Positions 34,903-43,932 of a DNA stretch of 64,000 bases are shown in pieces. The DNA comes from Sphingomonadaceae bacterium. GTDB lineage: Bacteria; Pseudomonadota; Alphaproteobacteria; Sphingomonadales; Sphingomonadaceae. Below the pieces are notes generated by a model that was not told the origin of the DNA, ran no database searches, and saw nothing but the letters and a program-made list of their open reading frames with translations. Made by a program: the position numbers and the translations under genes. Each line of letters starts with the position of its first letter. Positions within the stretch are counted from its first letter, which is position 1. The DNA is taken from assembly GCA_021732525.1 (NCBI GenBank), contig JAKFUU010000050.1:21636-85635 (forward strand), given 5' to 3'.

Positions 34903-35874
34903 TTATGTCGCCAGCCGCAGAAAAGGAACGGGCGCGGTTGACCGCAGTAGGATCGGTTTAAGTTCGTTGGCTTCGAATATTTCGCCATCCAACACGACGC
35001 TGCATCTTGCGCTGTCGATGCGAATGACATCGCCTTGCTCAATATGAATACCTTTGATTTTGCCGGGGCCCAAATTTCCGATCATCGCTGAAAATATCGC
35101 CCGAAACATTGTCCAGGGTCGTTCATCAACCACCATAAGTTTTAATTTGCCAGGTTTTTCCGATTCGGCGGTTTTGCTGCCTAGCAACAAACGTTCGAGT
35201 GTCGTAACGATCAATATTGAAAATATCCCTTGCAATTCCTTCCGCCGAAACAGTGATATGCGGATCGGTTCCGACCGGCGCGGCAGGAAACTGGCGCGCA
35301 GTCCGGATATTGCCGAAAAAAATACGGCCATCAATGCGATGACATGGCTAAATCCATTGGGAAAACCCAGCGGGTAAATTTTATGCCGGCAATAGAGGAT
35401 GGTTTCAGCCAGCCCCGCCCCGCCCAAAAACATACCCAAAACCGGCTTTGCGCCTTCGCTGCCGTCGCTGAGCGCGATCAGCTCGCGGCCAACGACAAAA
35501 GGGGCAAGATCGCCCTTTGCCGCTTCAACGATCCGGCGCAAGGCGGCGATCGGGTCGCCTTCTGAACCCAGATCGAGCGCGATCAGATTGGTTTTGCCAT
35601 TGGGCAGCACCGCAACCGGCGGCGGGTTGCCTTCAAAATGGCCGCCATGATACAGTTCGGTCAGCACGGTTTGCACCGTGCCATCGCCGCCGTTCACCAC
35701 CAGAACTTTTGGCTTCACGCGGGCAATCGTTTCCAAGGCTTTTTTAACCTGAGAAATTTCTTCAACCTCATAATGAAACAAATCGGGATTGCGCGCACAA
35801 AAACAGCGCACTTTGGGCAATATCGACCGGTTGCCGGTTGAATGGGGATTGGAGAGCAGCGCGACTATGGCCAA
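34903..35874 (-). CDS. Diacylglycerol/lipid kinase family protein
   Basis: The 323 residues match the YegS/DgkB lipid-kinase fold: VLVVNGGDGTVQTVLTEL is the ATP-binding GGDGT motif and VLPNGKTNLIALDLG the second conserved block; the C-terminal half carries the lid strands and CSVVLDGEIFE. It probably phosphorylates diacylglycerol or a related lipid at the inner membrane. It lies 15 bp downstream of the DUF2141 gene and 90 bp upstream of the nucleotidyltransferase-like gene, so a small lipid-linked operon is likely. Confidence 0.85.
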   Translation of the reverse strand: MAIVALLSNPHSTGNRSILPKVRCFCARNPDLFHYEVEEISQVKKALETIARVKPKVLVVNGGDGTVQTVLTELYHGGHFEGNPPPVAVLPNGKTNLIALDLGSEGDPIAALRRIVEAAKGDLAPFVVGRELIALSDGSEGAKPVLGMFLGGAGLAETILYCRHKIYPLGFPNGFSHVIALMAVFFSAISGLRASFLPRRSEPIRISLFRRKELQGIFSILIVTTLERLLLGSKTAESEKPGKLKLMVVDERPWTMFRAIFSAMIGNLGPGKIKGIHIEQGDVIRIDSARCSVVLDGEIFEANELKPILLRSTAPVPFLRLAT

Positions 35875-35888
35875 ATGGAATAAGCTCC

Positions 35889-36422
35889 TTATCGATATCG
35901 CATCAGAATATTGATGCGGGTAACGCCGGAGCCGGCAAAGAAAGAAGCTTTTTTCACGGGCACAACCGATTTGCCCAGAATGGCGCGAAATGCGCTGATT
36001 TTTGGATTTTGCGAAAATCCGCCGCCATCACCGCTGATATCGGTCTTGCCATTGTTATTTTTATCATGGCGCACGGCAATGGCATAATTGCCCGATTTGG
36101 GGACCGGTAAACAAAATTGCATATCGCCGATCTTCGCCCGTTGTTCGATCCGATTGAGCCATTGTCCTTTTTCAAGCCAAGCGGCCTCTGTCGCCGGATA
36201 GCTTTGAACCCGGATGAGACCTGTCGCCGTTCTGATACCTTGAACCGTTACCAAAACTGCGGTGATATCGCCGCTGTTGCAGCGGGAAAGATCATTTTCG
36301 ATAACGCTGCTCGCCGCCGCCGAACCGATGGTCATCGGGCCTAATCCCAATCCCAACAAGATAACCGTCAATGCCCGCTCTGCAAATTTCTGTGACAAAG
36401 TAGGATAATGAAAATTCAACAT
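35889..36422 (-). CDS. Exported DUF2141 protein
   Basis: The 177 residues have a signal peptide (LTVILLGLGLGPMTIGSAAASS) and a DUF2141 domain: ITAVLVTVQGIRTATGLIRVQSY, then YAIAVRHDKNNNGKTDIS, a Ca-binding-like D-x-N-x-N loop, and VTRINILMRY. The family is periplasmic or secreted with unknown function. AAGGAG precedes the ATG. It heads the minus-strand group that includes the lipid kinase. Confidence 0.85.
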   Translation of the reverse strand: MLNFHYPTLSQKFAERALTVILLGLGLGPMTIGSAAASSVIENDLSRCNSGDITAVLVTVQGIRTATGLIRVQSYPATEAAWLEKGQWLNRIEQRAKIGDMQFCLPVPKSGNYAIAVRHDKNNNGKTDISGDGGGFSQNPKISAFRAILGKSVVPVKKASFFAGSGVTRINILMRYR

Positions 36423-36546
36423 GACTAAACCGCTCCTTGAGGCTATTCCGGCAAGGATTTAATCCGTGCCCAATCAAAATACCCTGAACCTTTGCGGCTT
36501 ATGGGGATGATTTAAGGCCAAATTACGGTAACAGGGCGTCAACAAG

Positions 36547-37773
36547 TTGAAATTCATATCCGCCACAGATCGTTACATTGCCCGATTGGTAACCGTGCCG
36601 CTGATCAGCACGCTGATTATCGCATCGATGCTGTTGCTGATTGAAAAAATGACTCGGCTGTTTGATTTTGTCGCAACCGAAGGCGGCCCGGTCAGCGTGG
36701 TTTGGCGGATGCTGGCCAATTTGATCCCGGAATATATGTCGCTGGGCATTCCGATCGGCTTGTTACTTGGGATATTGCTGGCTTTCCGCCGGCTCGCAAC
36801 ATCGTCGGAACTGGACATATTTCGCGCGGTGGGACAGGGATATTTGCGATTGCTGCGGGTGCCATATATTTTTGCGATTGCGCTGGCGATCGTCAATTTC
36901 GGCATCGTTGGCTTTCTGCAACCGGTCTCGCGCTATCTATACGAAGAATTGCGTTTTGAATTGCGCTCTGGCGCGCTGGGTGCGTCGATTAAAGTGGGCG
37001 AATTTACCAATTTGGGCCAAAATTTGACGATGCGGATCGACGAAAGCCGCAACAATGGCAAGAATCTGTCGGGCATGTTTGTTTCGGCCAAAAGCAACAA
37101 GGGGCAAACTATCGCCGTTACCGCCGCGAAAGGGCAATTTTTGCGGACCGACGATCCCGATACGATCATCTTGCGGTTGAAAGATGGGACTTTGGTGCAT
37201 GATGCCCCCACTTATAATCATCCGCGCGTGCTGACTTTTTCCAATCATGATCTGCCCATTCCCTTGCCCAAGATCGAAAATTTCCGCGGACGCGGTGATA
37301 CAAGTGACGATAACCGGGAACTGACTATTCCGGAGCTTTGGAGGGTCGGCCATGATACCGCAAAACCCGCCGAGCGCCGCTATAGCGCGCAGGCAAATTT
37401 CCATTTTCGGTTGGTTGAAGTGGCAATGATGCTGCTTTTACCGCTGCTGGCGGTGGCATTGGCGATCCCGCCCAAACGGTCAACATCGGCGCTGGGCGTA
37501 TTTTTGTCGATCATTATGGTGGTCACCTATCACAAGGTGAATGAATATGCGGAAGATATTGGGGCGGCGGGCGTCATCGATCCCATCATTGCGCTGTGGG
37601 GGCCATTTTTGATATTTGCCGCCCTGATCTTGTGGATGTATCATGTGATTGCGCATGTGCCCGGCGGCCAACCGATTGGCGGATTGGAGCTTGCAGCGGC
37701 CAAAATTGGAAAACAGATGAAAAAACTGTCACAATGGGGCGGCAAGTCAAAATTGCGGACGGCGGAGGCATAG
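36547..37773 (+). CDS. lptF: LPS export permease LptF
   Basis: One of the two membrane subunits of the LptB2FG transporter that drives lipopolysaccharide from the inner membrane to the Lpt bridge. The 408 residues have three N-terminal helices with the conserved EYMSLGIPIGLLLGILLAFRRL segment, a periplasmic beta-jellyroll (about 115-285) and three C-terminal helices. The start codon is TTG at 36547, chosen because the protein begins exactly with the first conserved helix and no ATG lies near. lptG starts three bases after the stop. Confidence 0.88.
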   Translation: MKFISATDRYIARLVTVPLISTLIIASMLLLIEKMTRLFDFVATEGGPVSVVWRMLANLIPEYMSLGIPIGLLLGILLAFRRLATSSELDIFRAVGQGYLRLLRVPYIFAIALAIVNFGIVGFLQPVSRYLYEELRFELRSGALGASIKVGEFTNLGQNLTMRIDESRNNGKNLSGMFVSAKSNKGQTIAVTAAKGQFLRTDDPDTIILRLKDGTLVHDAPTYNHPRVLTFSNHDLPIPLPKIENFRGRGDTSDDNRELTIPELWRVGHDTAKPAERRYSAQANFHFRLVEVAMMLLLPLLAVALAIPPKRSTSALGVFLSIIMVVTYHKVNEYAEDIGAAGVIDPIIALWGPFLIFAALILWMYHVIAHVPGGQPIGGLELAAAKIGKQMKKLSQWGGKSKLRTAEA

Positions 37774-37776
37774 CGC

Positions 37777-38865
37777 GTGCATTTTTTTCCCTCCCGGCAA
37801 ATCGGCTTTTACATGGCGCGGTTGTTCCTTATTCGCACGCTGGCTGTATTGGCGATGCTGGTGCTGATTTTGCAGACGCTCGATCTGCTTGGCGAAAGCG
37901 GTAAAATCATGGCCGTGGCCGGCAATAGCCAAGGCGATTTATGGACCTATATCGGCATGCGCGCGCCGCAAATCATCTCCCGGATGCTGCCATTTTCGGT
38001 ATTGCTTGGCACATTGATAACTTTCACGACCTTAAGCCAGCATAGCGAAGTTGTCGCGATGAAAGCCGCCGGGCTTTCGGCGCATCAAATTTTGGCGCCG
38101 TTGATTGTGGCCAGTTTGCTGGTCGCGGCGACCTCGTTTATTTTCAACGATAGCATTGTCGCCCCGGCCACCGCGCAGTTGAAAAGATGGCAAGATGCCG
38201 AATATATCAAACTGCCCGCCGATAGCGGCGTTAAAAGCAATGTTTGGGTGCGCGAGGGGCAGGATATTATCAATGCAGGATCGGTGAAGCGCATTGGCGG
38301 TCAAACCAGATTGAATGATGTCAGCGTTTATTTGCGGACCGAAAATAGTCTGCGCCGGGTGATTAAGGCCGATAGCGGTATTTTTATCGGCGGGGCTTGG
38401 CGGCTGTCCAATGTTTCGGTTTTTGACGCGGGTTCGGCCGATAAGAAGGATTATGATCAAATGACCGTGGGCAGGGGCGTGACGCCCGATCGTTTCCAAT
38501 ATATCAAGGTAGACGGCGAAGCGCTGGGTTTCCTGCCGCTATATCGTGCTATTCAGGGTTTGAAGGCCGCCGGACGCCGCACGGGCAGTTTGGAAAGCAT
38601 ATTATGGCATAAAATTTCGGGGCCGCTTTCGGCATTGTTGATGCCATTGTTGGCGGCGGTGGCGGCGTTTGGTCTGGCGCGGTCGGGCGCGTTATTCCTG
38701 CGCGCGGTCATTGGAATGGCGCTGGGCTTTATTTATTTTGTTGCCGATAATTTCGCTCTGGCGATGGGCAATTTGGGTGCCTATCCGCCTTGGATAGCGG
38801 CATGGGCACCGTTTCTGCTATTTTTCCTGATCGGTGAAACCGTGTTGGTGCGCACCGAAGAATAA
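37777..38865 (+). CDS. lptG: LPS export permease LptG
   Basis: The partner permease of LptF. The 362 residues show helix 1 with LILQTLDLLGESGKI, then RMLPFSVLLGTLITFTTLSQHSEVVAMKAAGLS, which is the LptG hallmark, a periplasmic jellyroll and three C-terminal helices with ISGPLSALLMPLLA. The GTG at 37777 is the start; GGAGG in the end of lptF is its ribosome site, so the two are coupled. lptE is encoded at 5.1 kb; lptA-D are not in this window. Confidence 0.93.
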   Translation: MHFFPSRQIGFYMARLFLIRTLAVLAMLVLILQTLDLLGESGKIMAVAGNSQGDLWTYIGMRAPQIISRMLPFSVLLGTLITFTTLSQHSEVVAMKAAGLSAHQILAPLIVASLLVAATSFIFNDSIVAPATAQLKRWQDAEYIKLPADSGVKSNVWVREGQDIINAGSVKRIGGQTRLNDVSVYLRTENSLRRVIKADSGIFIGGAWRLSNVSVFDAGSADKKDYDQMTVGRGVTPDRFQYIKVDGEALGFLPLYRAIQGLKAAGRRTGSLESILWHKISGPLSALLMPLLAAVAAFGLARSGALFLRAVIGMALGFIYFVADNFALAMGNLGAYPPWIAAWAPFLLFFLIGETVLVRTEE

Positions 38866-38897
38866 GCCATAAACAACGGGCCAGCGCGCACAAAGGT

Positions 38898-40013
38898 TCA
38901 CCGGCCGCGCGTGAAGCTGCTTTTCACCAATCGTGTCACCAAGCCGCCAAGCCCGGTGTGGTTGGCCGCGTGATAACGCGATTCGATGGGTAGCGCGGCC
39001 ACCAATCGGCGGTGCGCTTCGCCTAAATTATGATAGGGCACGCCGGGCAATAAATGATGCAGCGCATGATAACGCAGGCCAACCGGTGCCCATAATTCGG
39101 GCAATGTCGCGGGCGGCGGGACATTCACGCTATCCAGATATTGCTCGGTCGCGGTCATCACCGCGCCGTCATTCTCCCAAAGATGCGCCACCAAAGTGCG
39201 GATCTGATTGATCACCATTGTTCCCGATGCAATTGCCAAAAAAATTGCAAAGGCAGCAAAGGGAATGATTTGAAACGCCGTCGCGGCCAATAGCGCGATG
39301 GCCCAGATGCTGGTCGCTATCTCCAGCATGATCCAGCGCGAAGCCTCTTCGCCTTCGGGGTTGCGCCGCCGAAATTCAGGATTGATCACCAGGCCCGAAT
39401 AACGTTCCACAACGATCCGGCGCAGTGCGGGGCTAGGCAGTGACAGCGGCGCGAGCAGTGCATAGCGGATCAACATGCCAAATGGCCCCAGCGCCGAGAC
39501 GAGCACAAATAGCGGCACCGTATAAGGCTTCATCAATGCCAGTGGCAGATATTCGGGATCGTCGGCGGTGCCATAGCGCCGCGGCATATGATGTTGGTTA
39601 TGAATGCCTTCATACATGAAAGAGGGGATCATCAGCGGAATCCCGATCAGGATATTCCACGCCAGATGAAAGCCGGGCACGTCGCGGCGCTTGATATGGG
39701 TCAATTCATGGATGAAGCTGCCCGCCCGGTAGAGCGCTAGGATGGAGACGAATGCTGCGATGAGCGGAGCCAGCAGCGGAAAAGAGGGATCCGCAGCCAT
39801 CGAGACGGTCGCGGCCAGCGTGCCATAACCCACCAAAGCCGAAGTCAAAAAATCGGCCCAATAGATCGCCGGTTTGGCAGTCAGCAAATCGCGCGTTAAC
39901 GCCGACGCCGCCTTAATCATCTCAAGATCGTGCACGGCTTCACGCGCGGCATCGCGCGCAGCATCCACCGCCATATCGCGATAATTTTCTTGGGGAAGGG
40001 TGGAAGCGTTCAT
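38898..40013 (-). CDS. Membrane fatty acid desaturase
   Basis: Di-iron membrane desaturase, acting on fatty acyl chains or related lipids. The 371 residues show all three histidine boxes: HELTH at 102-106, HNQHH at 138-142 and HALHH in the C-terminal part, with four to five membrane segments between. The N-terminus is a charged amphipathic helix (DAARDAAREAVHDL). ATG 40013 is preferred to the open frame reaching 40148. It stands alone, convergent with lptG. Confidence 0.88.
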   Translation of the reverse strand: MNASTLPQENYRDMAVDAARDAAREAVHDLEMIKAASALTRDLLTAKPAIYWADFLTSALVGYGTLAATVSMAADPSFPLLAPLIAAFVSILALYRAGSFIHELTHIKRRDVPGFHLAWNILIGIPLMIPSFMYEGIHNQHHMPRRYGTADDPEYLPLALMKPYTVPLFVLVSALGPFGMLIRYALLAPLSLPSPALRRIVVERYSGLVINPEFRRRNPEGEEASRWIMLEIATSIWAIALLAATAFQIIPFAAFAIFLAIASGTMVINQIRTLVAHLWENDGAVMTATEQYLDSVNVPPPATLPELWAPVGLRYHALHHLLPGVPYHNLGEAHRRLVAALPIESRYHAANHTGLGGLVTRLVKSSFTRGR

Positions 40014-40217
40014 TTCTTGATACCTATGGCCTGTGTGCCCTAACCAGATCAGTATGGCAATATAAAGGCGGATTTGTGAAGCGGGCGCCTTTTCGCACCG
40101 GGCGGCGATTATTCGGCGAGGAGGCAATAAGGAAGCAATTTGAGCCACCTGCTACCGCTTGACAAAACGGTGTCCAGCGGCACAGATGCGCGGCACAATC
40201 AGCAATAAGGAAGCATC

Positions 40218-41375
40218 TTGACGCCCAACAATCTGATCATTCGCCCGGTTATCACAAAGCGCGATATCAAGGCCTTTGTCGCATTGCCTTACCGGCTTTA
40301 TGCCGGCGATCCGAACTGGGTTCCGCCGTTAAAGGGTGAGGCTTTGGCCGCGATAACGCCGGGCAAAAACCCCTGGTTCGAACATGGCAAGGCGCAGCTT
40401 TTCTTGGCCGAGCGGGCCGGAAAAATTGTCGGCCGGATTTCGGCGCATTATGATGAATTGGCGCTGGTCCAGCCGGCCGAACAAGGCATGGGGCCGGGGG
40501 TGGGCAATTGGGGGCTGTTTGAGGCCGAAGATGCCGAGATTGCCAAGGCCTTGATCGCAGCGGCGGAGGATTGGCTGCGCCAACAGGGAATGACCAAATC
40601 CTTGGGACCGGTTAGCCTTTCCATCTGGGAGGAGCCGGGATTGTTGGTGAAGGGTCATGATCACCCGCCAACCATCATGATGGGTCATGACAAGCCCGAA
40701 TATGAAGCCTGGGTGACAGGCGCGGGATACGCCCAAGCAAAAGATCTTTTCACCTATGAAGTGCCGATTGATGTTCCTTACCCCCCCCTTATGGCGCGTA
40801 TTGTCCAATCGGGGGAGCGCAACAGCCGGATTGTCATCCGCCATGTCGACAAAAACCGTTTCGATGAAGAAGCCGCGCTTATTTTGAATATATTAAACGA
40901 TGCTTGGTCGAATAACTGGTGGTTCGTGCCGATCACCGATAGCGAGATAGCCTTCACCGGAAAGAAGCTGAAAGCGCTGGTTTACGAAGATTTGATCCGG
41001 ATCGCCGAGGTGGATGGTGAACCCGTTGCTTTCATGATGACCCTGCCCGATTTGAACGAAAAGTTGATCGGTTATGGCGGGTCCTTATGGCCGTTTAACT
41101 GGATCAAATTGCTCTGGTGGCTGCGGCGGCCCAAAGTGCGCACGATGCGCGTGCCGTTGATGGGCGTTGTCCAGCGGCTGCAATCGAGCCGGCTGGCGAG
41201 CCAGCTTGCCTTTATGCTGGTCGAACTCATCAGCCGCGATTCGCATGAAAAATATGGCGCGGTGCGCGGCGAATTTGGCTGGGTGCTCGACGATAATGGT
41301 CCGATGCGATCGGTGGGCGAGGCGATCAACGGCAAGGTCAATAAGGTCTATCGTATTTATGAGAAGCGGCTGTAA
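40218..41375 (+). CDS. GNAT-like N-acyltransferase-fold protein
   Basis: The 385 residues belong to a long GNAT-like family frequent in sphingomonads, often annotated as N-acetyltransferase. Visible are an N-terminal half with PVITKRDIKAFVALPYRLY, GRISAHYD and GPVSLSIWEEPGLLV, and a C-terminal half with VEL and GEFGWVLDDNGPMRSVGEAI. No clear acetyl-CoA Q/R-x-x-G-x-G/A loop is seen, so activity is unproven. The start is TTG 40218 with AAGGA seven bases upstream. The last 38 bp overlap the convergent soxR. Confidence 0.65.
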   Translation: MTPNNLIIRPVITKRDIKAFVALPYRLYAGDPNWVPPLKGEALAAITPGKNPWFEHGKAQLFLAERAGKIVGRISAHYDELALVQPAEQGMGPGVGNWGLFEAEDAEIAKALIAAAEDWLRQQGMTKSLGPVSLSIWEEPGLLVKGHDHPPTIMMGHDKPEYEAWVTGAGYAQAKDLFTYEVPIDVPYPPLMARIVQSGERNSRIVIRHVDKNRFDEEAALILNILNDAWSNNWWFVPITDSEIAFTGKKLKALVYEDLIRIAEVDGEPVAFMMTLPDLNEKLIGYGGSLWPFNWIKLLWWLRRPKVRTMRVPLMGVVQRLQSSRLASQLAFMLVELISRDSHEKYGAVRGEFGWVLDDNGPMRSVGEAINGKVNKVYRIYEKRL

Positions 41376-41841
41376 CCCCTCCGGCGCGCTCGCCCCCCGT
41401 GTCCCCCATCGTGTAACGCGGCCCCGCGCCGCATCGTGCCGCTCGGTCCTCTGGGTTATATAGCGCGCATCTTTTTAAGCTGAGGCAGCCGCAGCCGATG
41501 CAGCCGTCGAGATTTTGCCGGGTCTGCTGAAGGCGCTTTATCTGATCATCCAGCCTTTGTTGTAAATTGCGGCTGATCGCCTGCCAATCTTTTTGCGTCG
41601 GCGTGCGGCCATAGGGCAGTTTGATAAGCTGTGCCTTAATCTCCTCGATCGACAGCCCAATTTGCTGCGCGATCAGGATGAAGGAAATCCGGCGGATATC
41701 GGCGCGGAAAAATTTACGGCTATTCCCGCTGCTGCGCATCGGTTCGATCAAGCCTTTGGCCTCATAAAAACGAATGGCGGAAACGGATATCCCGGTGCGC
41801 GCCGCAAGGTCGCCAATCCCCAAAAGATCGGTTGATTTCAT
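41338..41841 (-). CDS. soxR: Redox-sensitive MerR-family regulator SoxR
   Basis: Senses redox-cycling compounds through a [2Fe-2S] cluster and switches on its targets. The 167 residues have the MerR winged helix (about 8-75), a dimerisation coiled coil and the SoxR cluster motif C-x2-C-x-C-x5-C (C114, C117, C119, C125). The tail is longer than in E. coli SoxR because the stop lies inside the neighbouring gene. ATG 41841 is preferred over GTG 41847. It is divergent from a VOC gene across a 22-bp palindrome. Confidence 0.93.
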   Translation of the reverse strand: MKSTDLLGIGDLAARTGISVSAIRFYEAKGLIEPMRSSGNSRKFFRADIRRISFILIAQQIGLSIEEIKAQLIKLPYGRTPTQKDWQAISRNLQQRLDDQIKRLQQTRQNLDGCIGCGCLSLKRCALYNPEDRAARCGAGPRYTMGDTGGERAGGVTAASHKYDRPY

Positions 41842-41870
41842 AATCACATCCTGCGGTAAAAAAACATCTT

Positions 41871-41892
41871 GATCTTAAGTTAGGTTAAGATC
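41871..41892. promoter_or_regulatory. SoxR operator between soxR and the VOC gene
   Basis: GATCTTAA (41871-41878) and TTAAGATC (41885-41892) form a perfect dyad with a 6-bp centre, resembling known SoxR boxes. On the plus strand TTGATC (41869) and TAAAAA (41894) are separated by 19 bp, the long spacer typical of MerR-activated promoters, which points to activation of the VOC gene. Confidence 0.75.
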
Positions 41893-41949
41893 GTAAAAAT
41901 GACAAGCACCAATTTTCGGTGATTCGGCGCCATCAAAAAGGACAGAAAA

Positions 41950-42333
41950 ATGAAAGCCAATTTTATTGAACATGTGAACCTGACGGTGCGCGATCCGCAG
42001 CGCACGGCGGCCTTAATGATCGACCTGTTTGGCTGGCATATCCGCTGGCAAGGACCATCAATGGGGAAGGGATATACGGTGCATGTCGGTAGCGATGATT
42101 GCTATCTGGCGCTATATACACAATCCGCCGCCGAATATCCCCCTAGTCAATTTCTCAAGGGCCAGCCGCTCAACCATGTCGCGATTGTGGTGGATGATCC
42201 AGGCGGGGTGGAGGCGCGGGTGACGGCCGCGGGCTTAACACCATTCAGCCATATGGATTATGACCCCGGCGGGAAGGCATTTTATTTTTACGATTTTGAC
42301 GGGATCGAATTTGAGATTGTCAGCTACCCGTGA
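41950..42333 (+). CDS. VOC-family (glyoxalase/bleomycin-resistance fold) protein
   Basis: The 127 residues contain two beta-alpha-beta-beta-beta modules: FIEHVNLTVRDPQRTAALMIDLFGWH and LNHVAIVVDDPGGVEARV, then FYFYDFDGIEFEIVSYP. Metal ligands could be the early H and the C-terminal E residues. The substrate is unknown; its position next to soxR and the operator suggests a role in handling redox-active or electrophilic compounds, which is an inference. Confidence 0.88.
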   Translation: MKANFIEHVNLTVRDPQRTAALMIDLFGWHIRWQGPSMGKGYTVHVGSDDCYLALYTQSAAEYPPSQFLKGQPLNHVAIVVDDPGGVEARVTAAGLTPFSHMDYDPGGKAFYFYDFDGIEFEIVSYP

Positions 42334-42344
42334 CCCGCCGGCAA

Positions 42345-43121
42345 TCAGCTATCGCTGAGATCAACCCAAGTGGGCGCATGGTCGCTGGCCTTTTCGCGGC
42401 CGCGGTGATCCTTATCGACGCCGCAAGCGGTCAGCCGGTCGGCCGCGGCGGGGCTGAGCAGCAGATGATCGATACGAAAGCCCCGGTCCTGCTGCCACGC
42501 GCCGGCTTGAAAATCCCAATAGGTCCAAATACCGCCCGCCGGATAATGGCTGGCGAGTGCATCGGTCCAGCCATCGCCGAGCATTCGGCGATAAGCCGCG
42601 ATGCTTTCGGGGCGGCGCAGCGCATCATCGCGCATCGCCTTATCCGACCAAATATCGCAAGCTCGCGGCACCACATTATAATCGCCCGCCAGCACCACGG
42701 GCATTTCCAGCGCCCACAGCTTTGCCGCATGCGCGCGCAGCCGGTCCATCCAAGCCAGCTTATAATCAAATTTCGGCCCCGGTAGCGGGTTGCCATTGGG
42801 CAGGTAGATGGTGGCAATCCGCACGCCGCCAACATCGGCCTCCAGATAACGGGCTTGTTCATCGGCTTCATCACCGGGCAGCCGCCGCTGTGTTTCTTGC
42901 GGCTGCGCGCCGCGTGCGAGAATGGCGACGCCGTTGAAGCTTTTCTGCCCATGCCAGATTGCCCCATAGCCGATCTTTTCAAATTCGGCGGCGGGGAAGC
43001 CCTCATCCTGCGATTTCACCTCTTGCAGGCAGGCGACATCGGGCTGGGTTTCTTCGAGCCATTCGAGCAAACGGGGCAGCCGCACCTTGATGCCGTTGAT
43101 ATTATAGCTGGCGATCCGCAT
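42345..43121 (-). CDS. xth: Exodeoxyribonuclease III (AP endonuclease)
   Basis: Repairs abasic sites and removes 3' blocking groups. The 258 residues are the ExoIII/APE1 length; catalytic motifs are NINGIK (metal N), LQEVKSQ (metal E), IYLPNGN, GDYNVVP (D/N pair), and the final SDHAPTWVD (D/H). ATG 43121 with GGAGG upstream is the start; the open frame to 43367 overlaps the yqaA-like gene. It follows that gene by 14 bp on the same strand. Confidence 0.94.
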   Translation of the reverse strand: MRIASYNINGIKVRLPRLLEWLEETQPDVACLQEVKSQDEGFPAAEFEKIGYGAIWHGQKSFNGVAILARGAQPQETQRRLPGDEADEQARYLEADVGGVRIATIYLPNGNPLPGPKFDYKLAWMDRLRAHAAKLWALEMPVVLAGDYNVVPRACDIWSDKAMRDDALRRPESIAAYRRMLGDGWTDALASHYPAGGIWTYWDFQAGAWQQDRGFRIDHLLLSPAAADRLTACGVDKDHRGREKASDHAPTWVDLSDS

Positions 43122-43135
43122 GGACCCGGCCCTCC

Positions 43136-43780
43136 TTATCGCGCCAGCAATTGGGCATGCGTTGCATTCACACAAACCGCGCTGCTGGCTTCGCCTTTGC
43201 CCGAAAATATACCCGCCGCGACAAACCCGCCCACCAACAACATGACAAAGGCAATCGATAATAGGCCGAGGTATTTTTCGATGAAGGCCTTGATCGGCGC
43301 ACCGAATTTCCAAAAGAGAAAACCCACCAGCATAAATTGAAAACCGCGGCTTAGGATGGTGGACCAAATGAAGGTGAATAAATCCATTTGGATAAATCCG
43401 GCGGTCAGTGTGAGCAGCTTAAAGGGGATTGGCGTGGCGCCCTTTACCAGGATAATCTCCGCGCCATATTCGCGCAAATAACAAGCGGCCTGCGGGAAGC
43501 TTTCCCAAAGCCCCAGCGCCTTGAGCAGCGCCACGCCGATGGTTTCATAAGCGAAAAAGCCGATGGCATAACCGAATAATCCGCCAAGCACCGAGGCAAT
43601 TGTGCAGATCAGCCCGTAACGCACCGCCTTTTCCGGCCGCGCAAGGCACATTAGGCCAAGCAGCGGATGCGGCGGGATGGGGAAAAAACTGCTTTCGATA
43701 AAGGAGATTACCGCCAGCCAGCGTTCGGCATGATGATGCGCCGCTTTATCCAGGGTCCAGTCATACAGGCGTCGAAGCAT
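43136..43780 (-). CDS. YqaA/DedA-like inner-membrane protein
   Basis: The 214 residues have about four membrane segments and the DedA-family ends FIESSFFPIPPHPLLGLM and KGATPIPFKLLTLTAGFIQMD, which match the YqaA branch (SNARE-associated family). DedA proteins act as lipid scramblases or flippases (for example of undecaprenyl phosphate), but the YqaA branch is not characterised. It lies just upstream of xth and is probably co-transcribed. Confidence 0.85.
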   Translation of the reverse strand: MLRRLYDWTLDKAAHHHAERWLAVISFIESSFFPIPPHPLLGLMCLARPEKAVRYGLICTIASVLGGLFGYAIGFFAYETIGVALLKALGLWESFPQAACYLREYGAEIILVKGATPIPFKLLTLTAGFIQMDLFTFIWSTILSRGFQFMLVGFLFWKFGAPIKAFIEKYLGLLSIAFVMLLVGGFVAAGIFSGKGEASSAVCVNATHAQLLAR

Positions 43781-43932
43781 GCCCGCGATTTAGCCGCGCG
43801 CCGCGCCGATGTCGAATGAAAATACGGGTTGGGCCTGCGCCCTTCAGTATAAAAATTTGTTACATTGCCGTGATCGGGTTGCAAATCGCAATGAATATGG
43901 CAATGTAAAGCGTCAATGTTCAACAAGGATAA

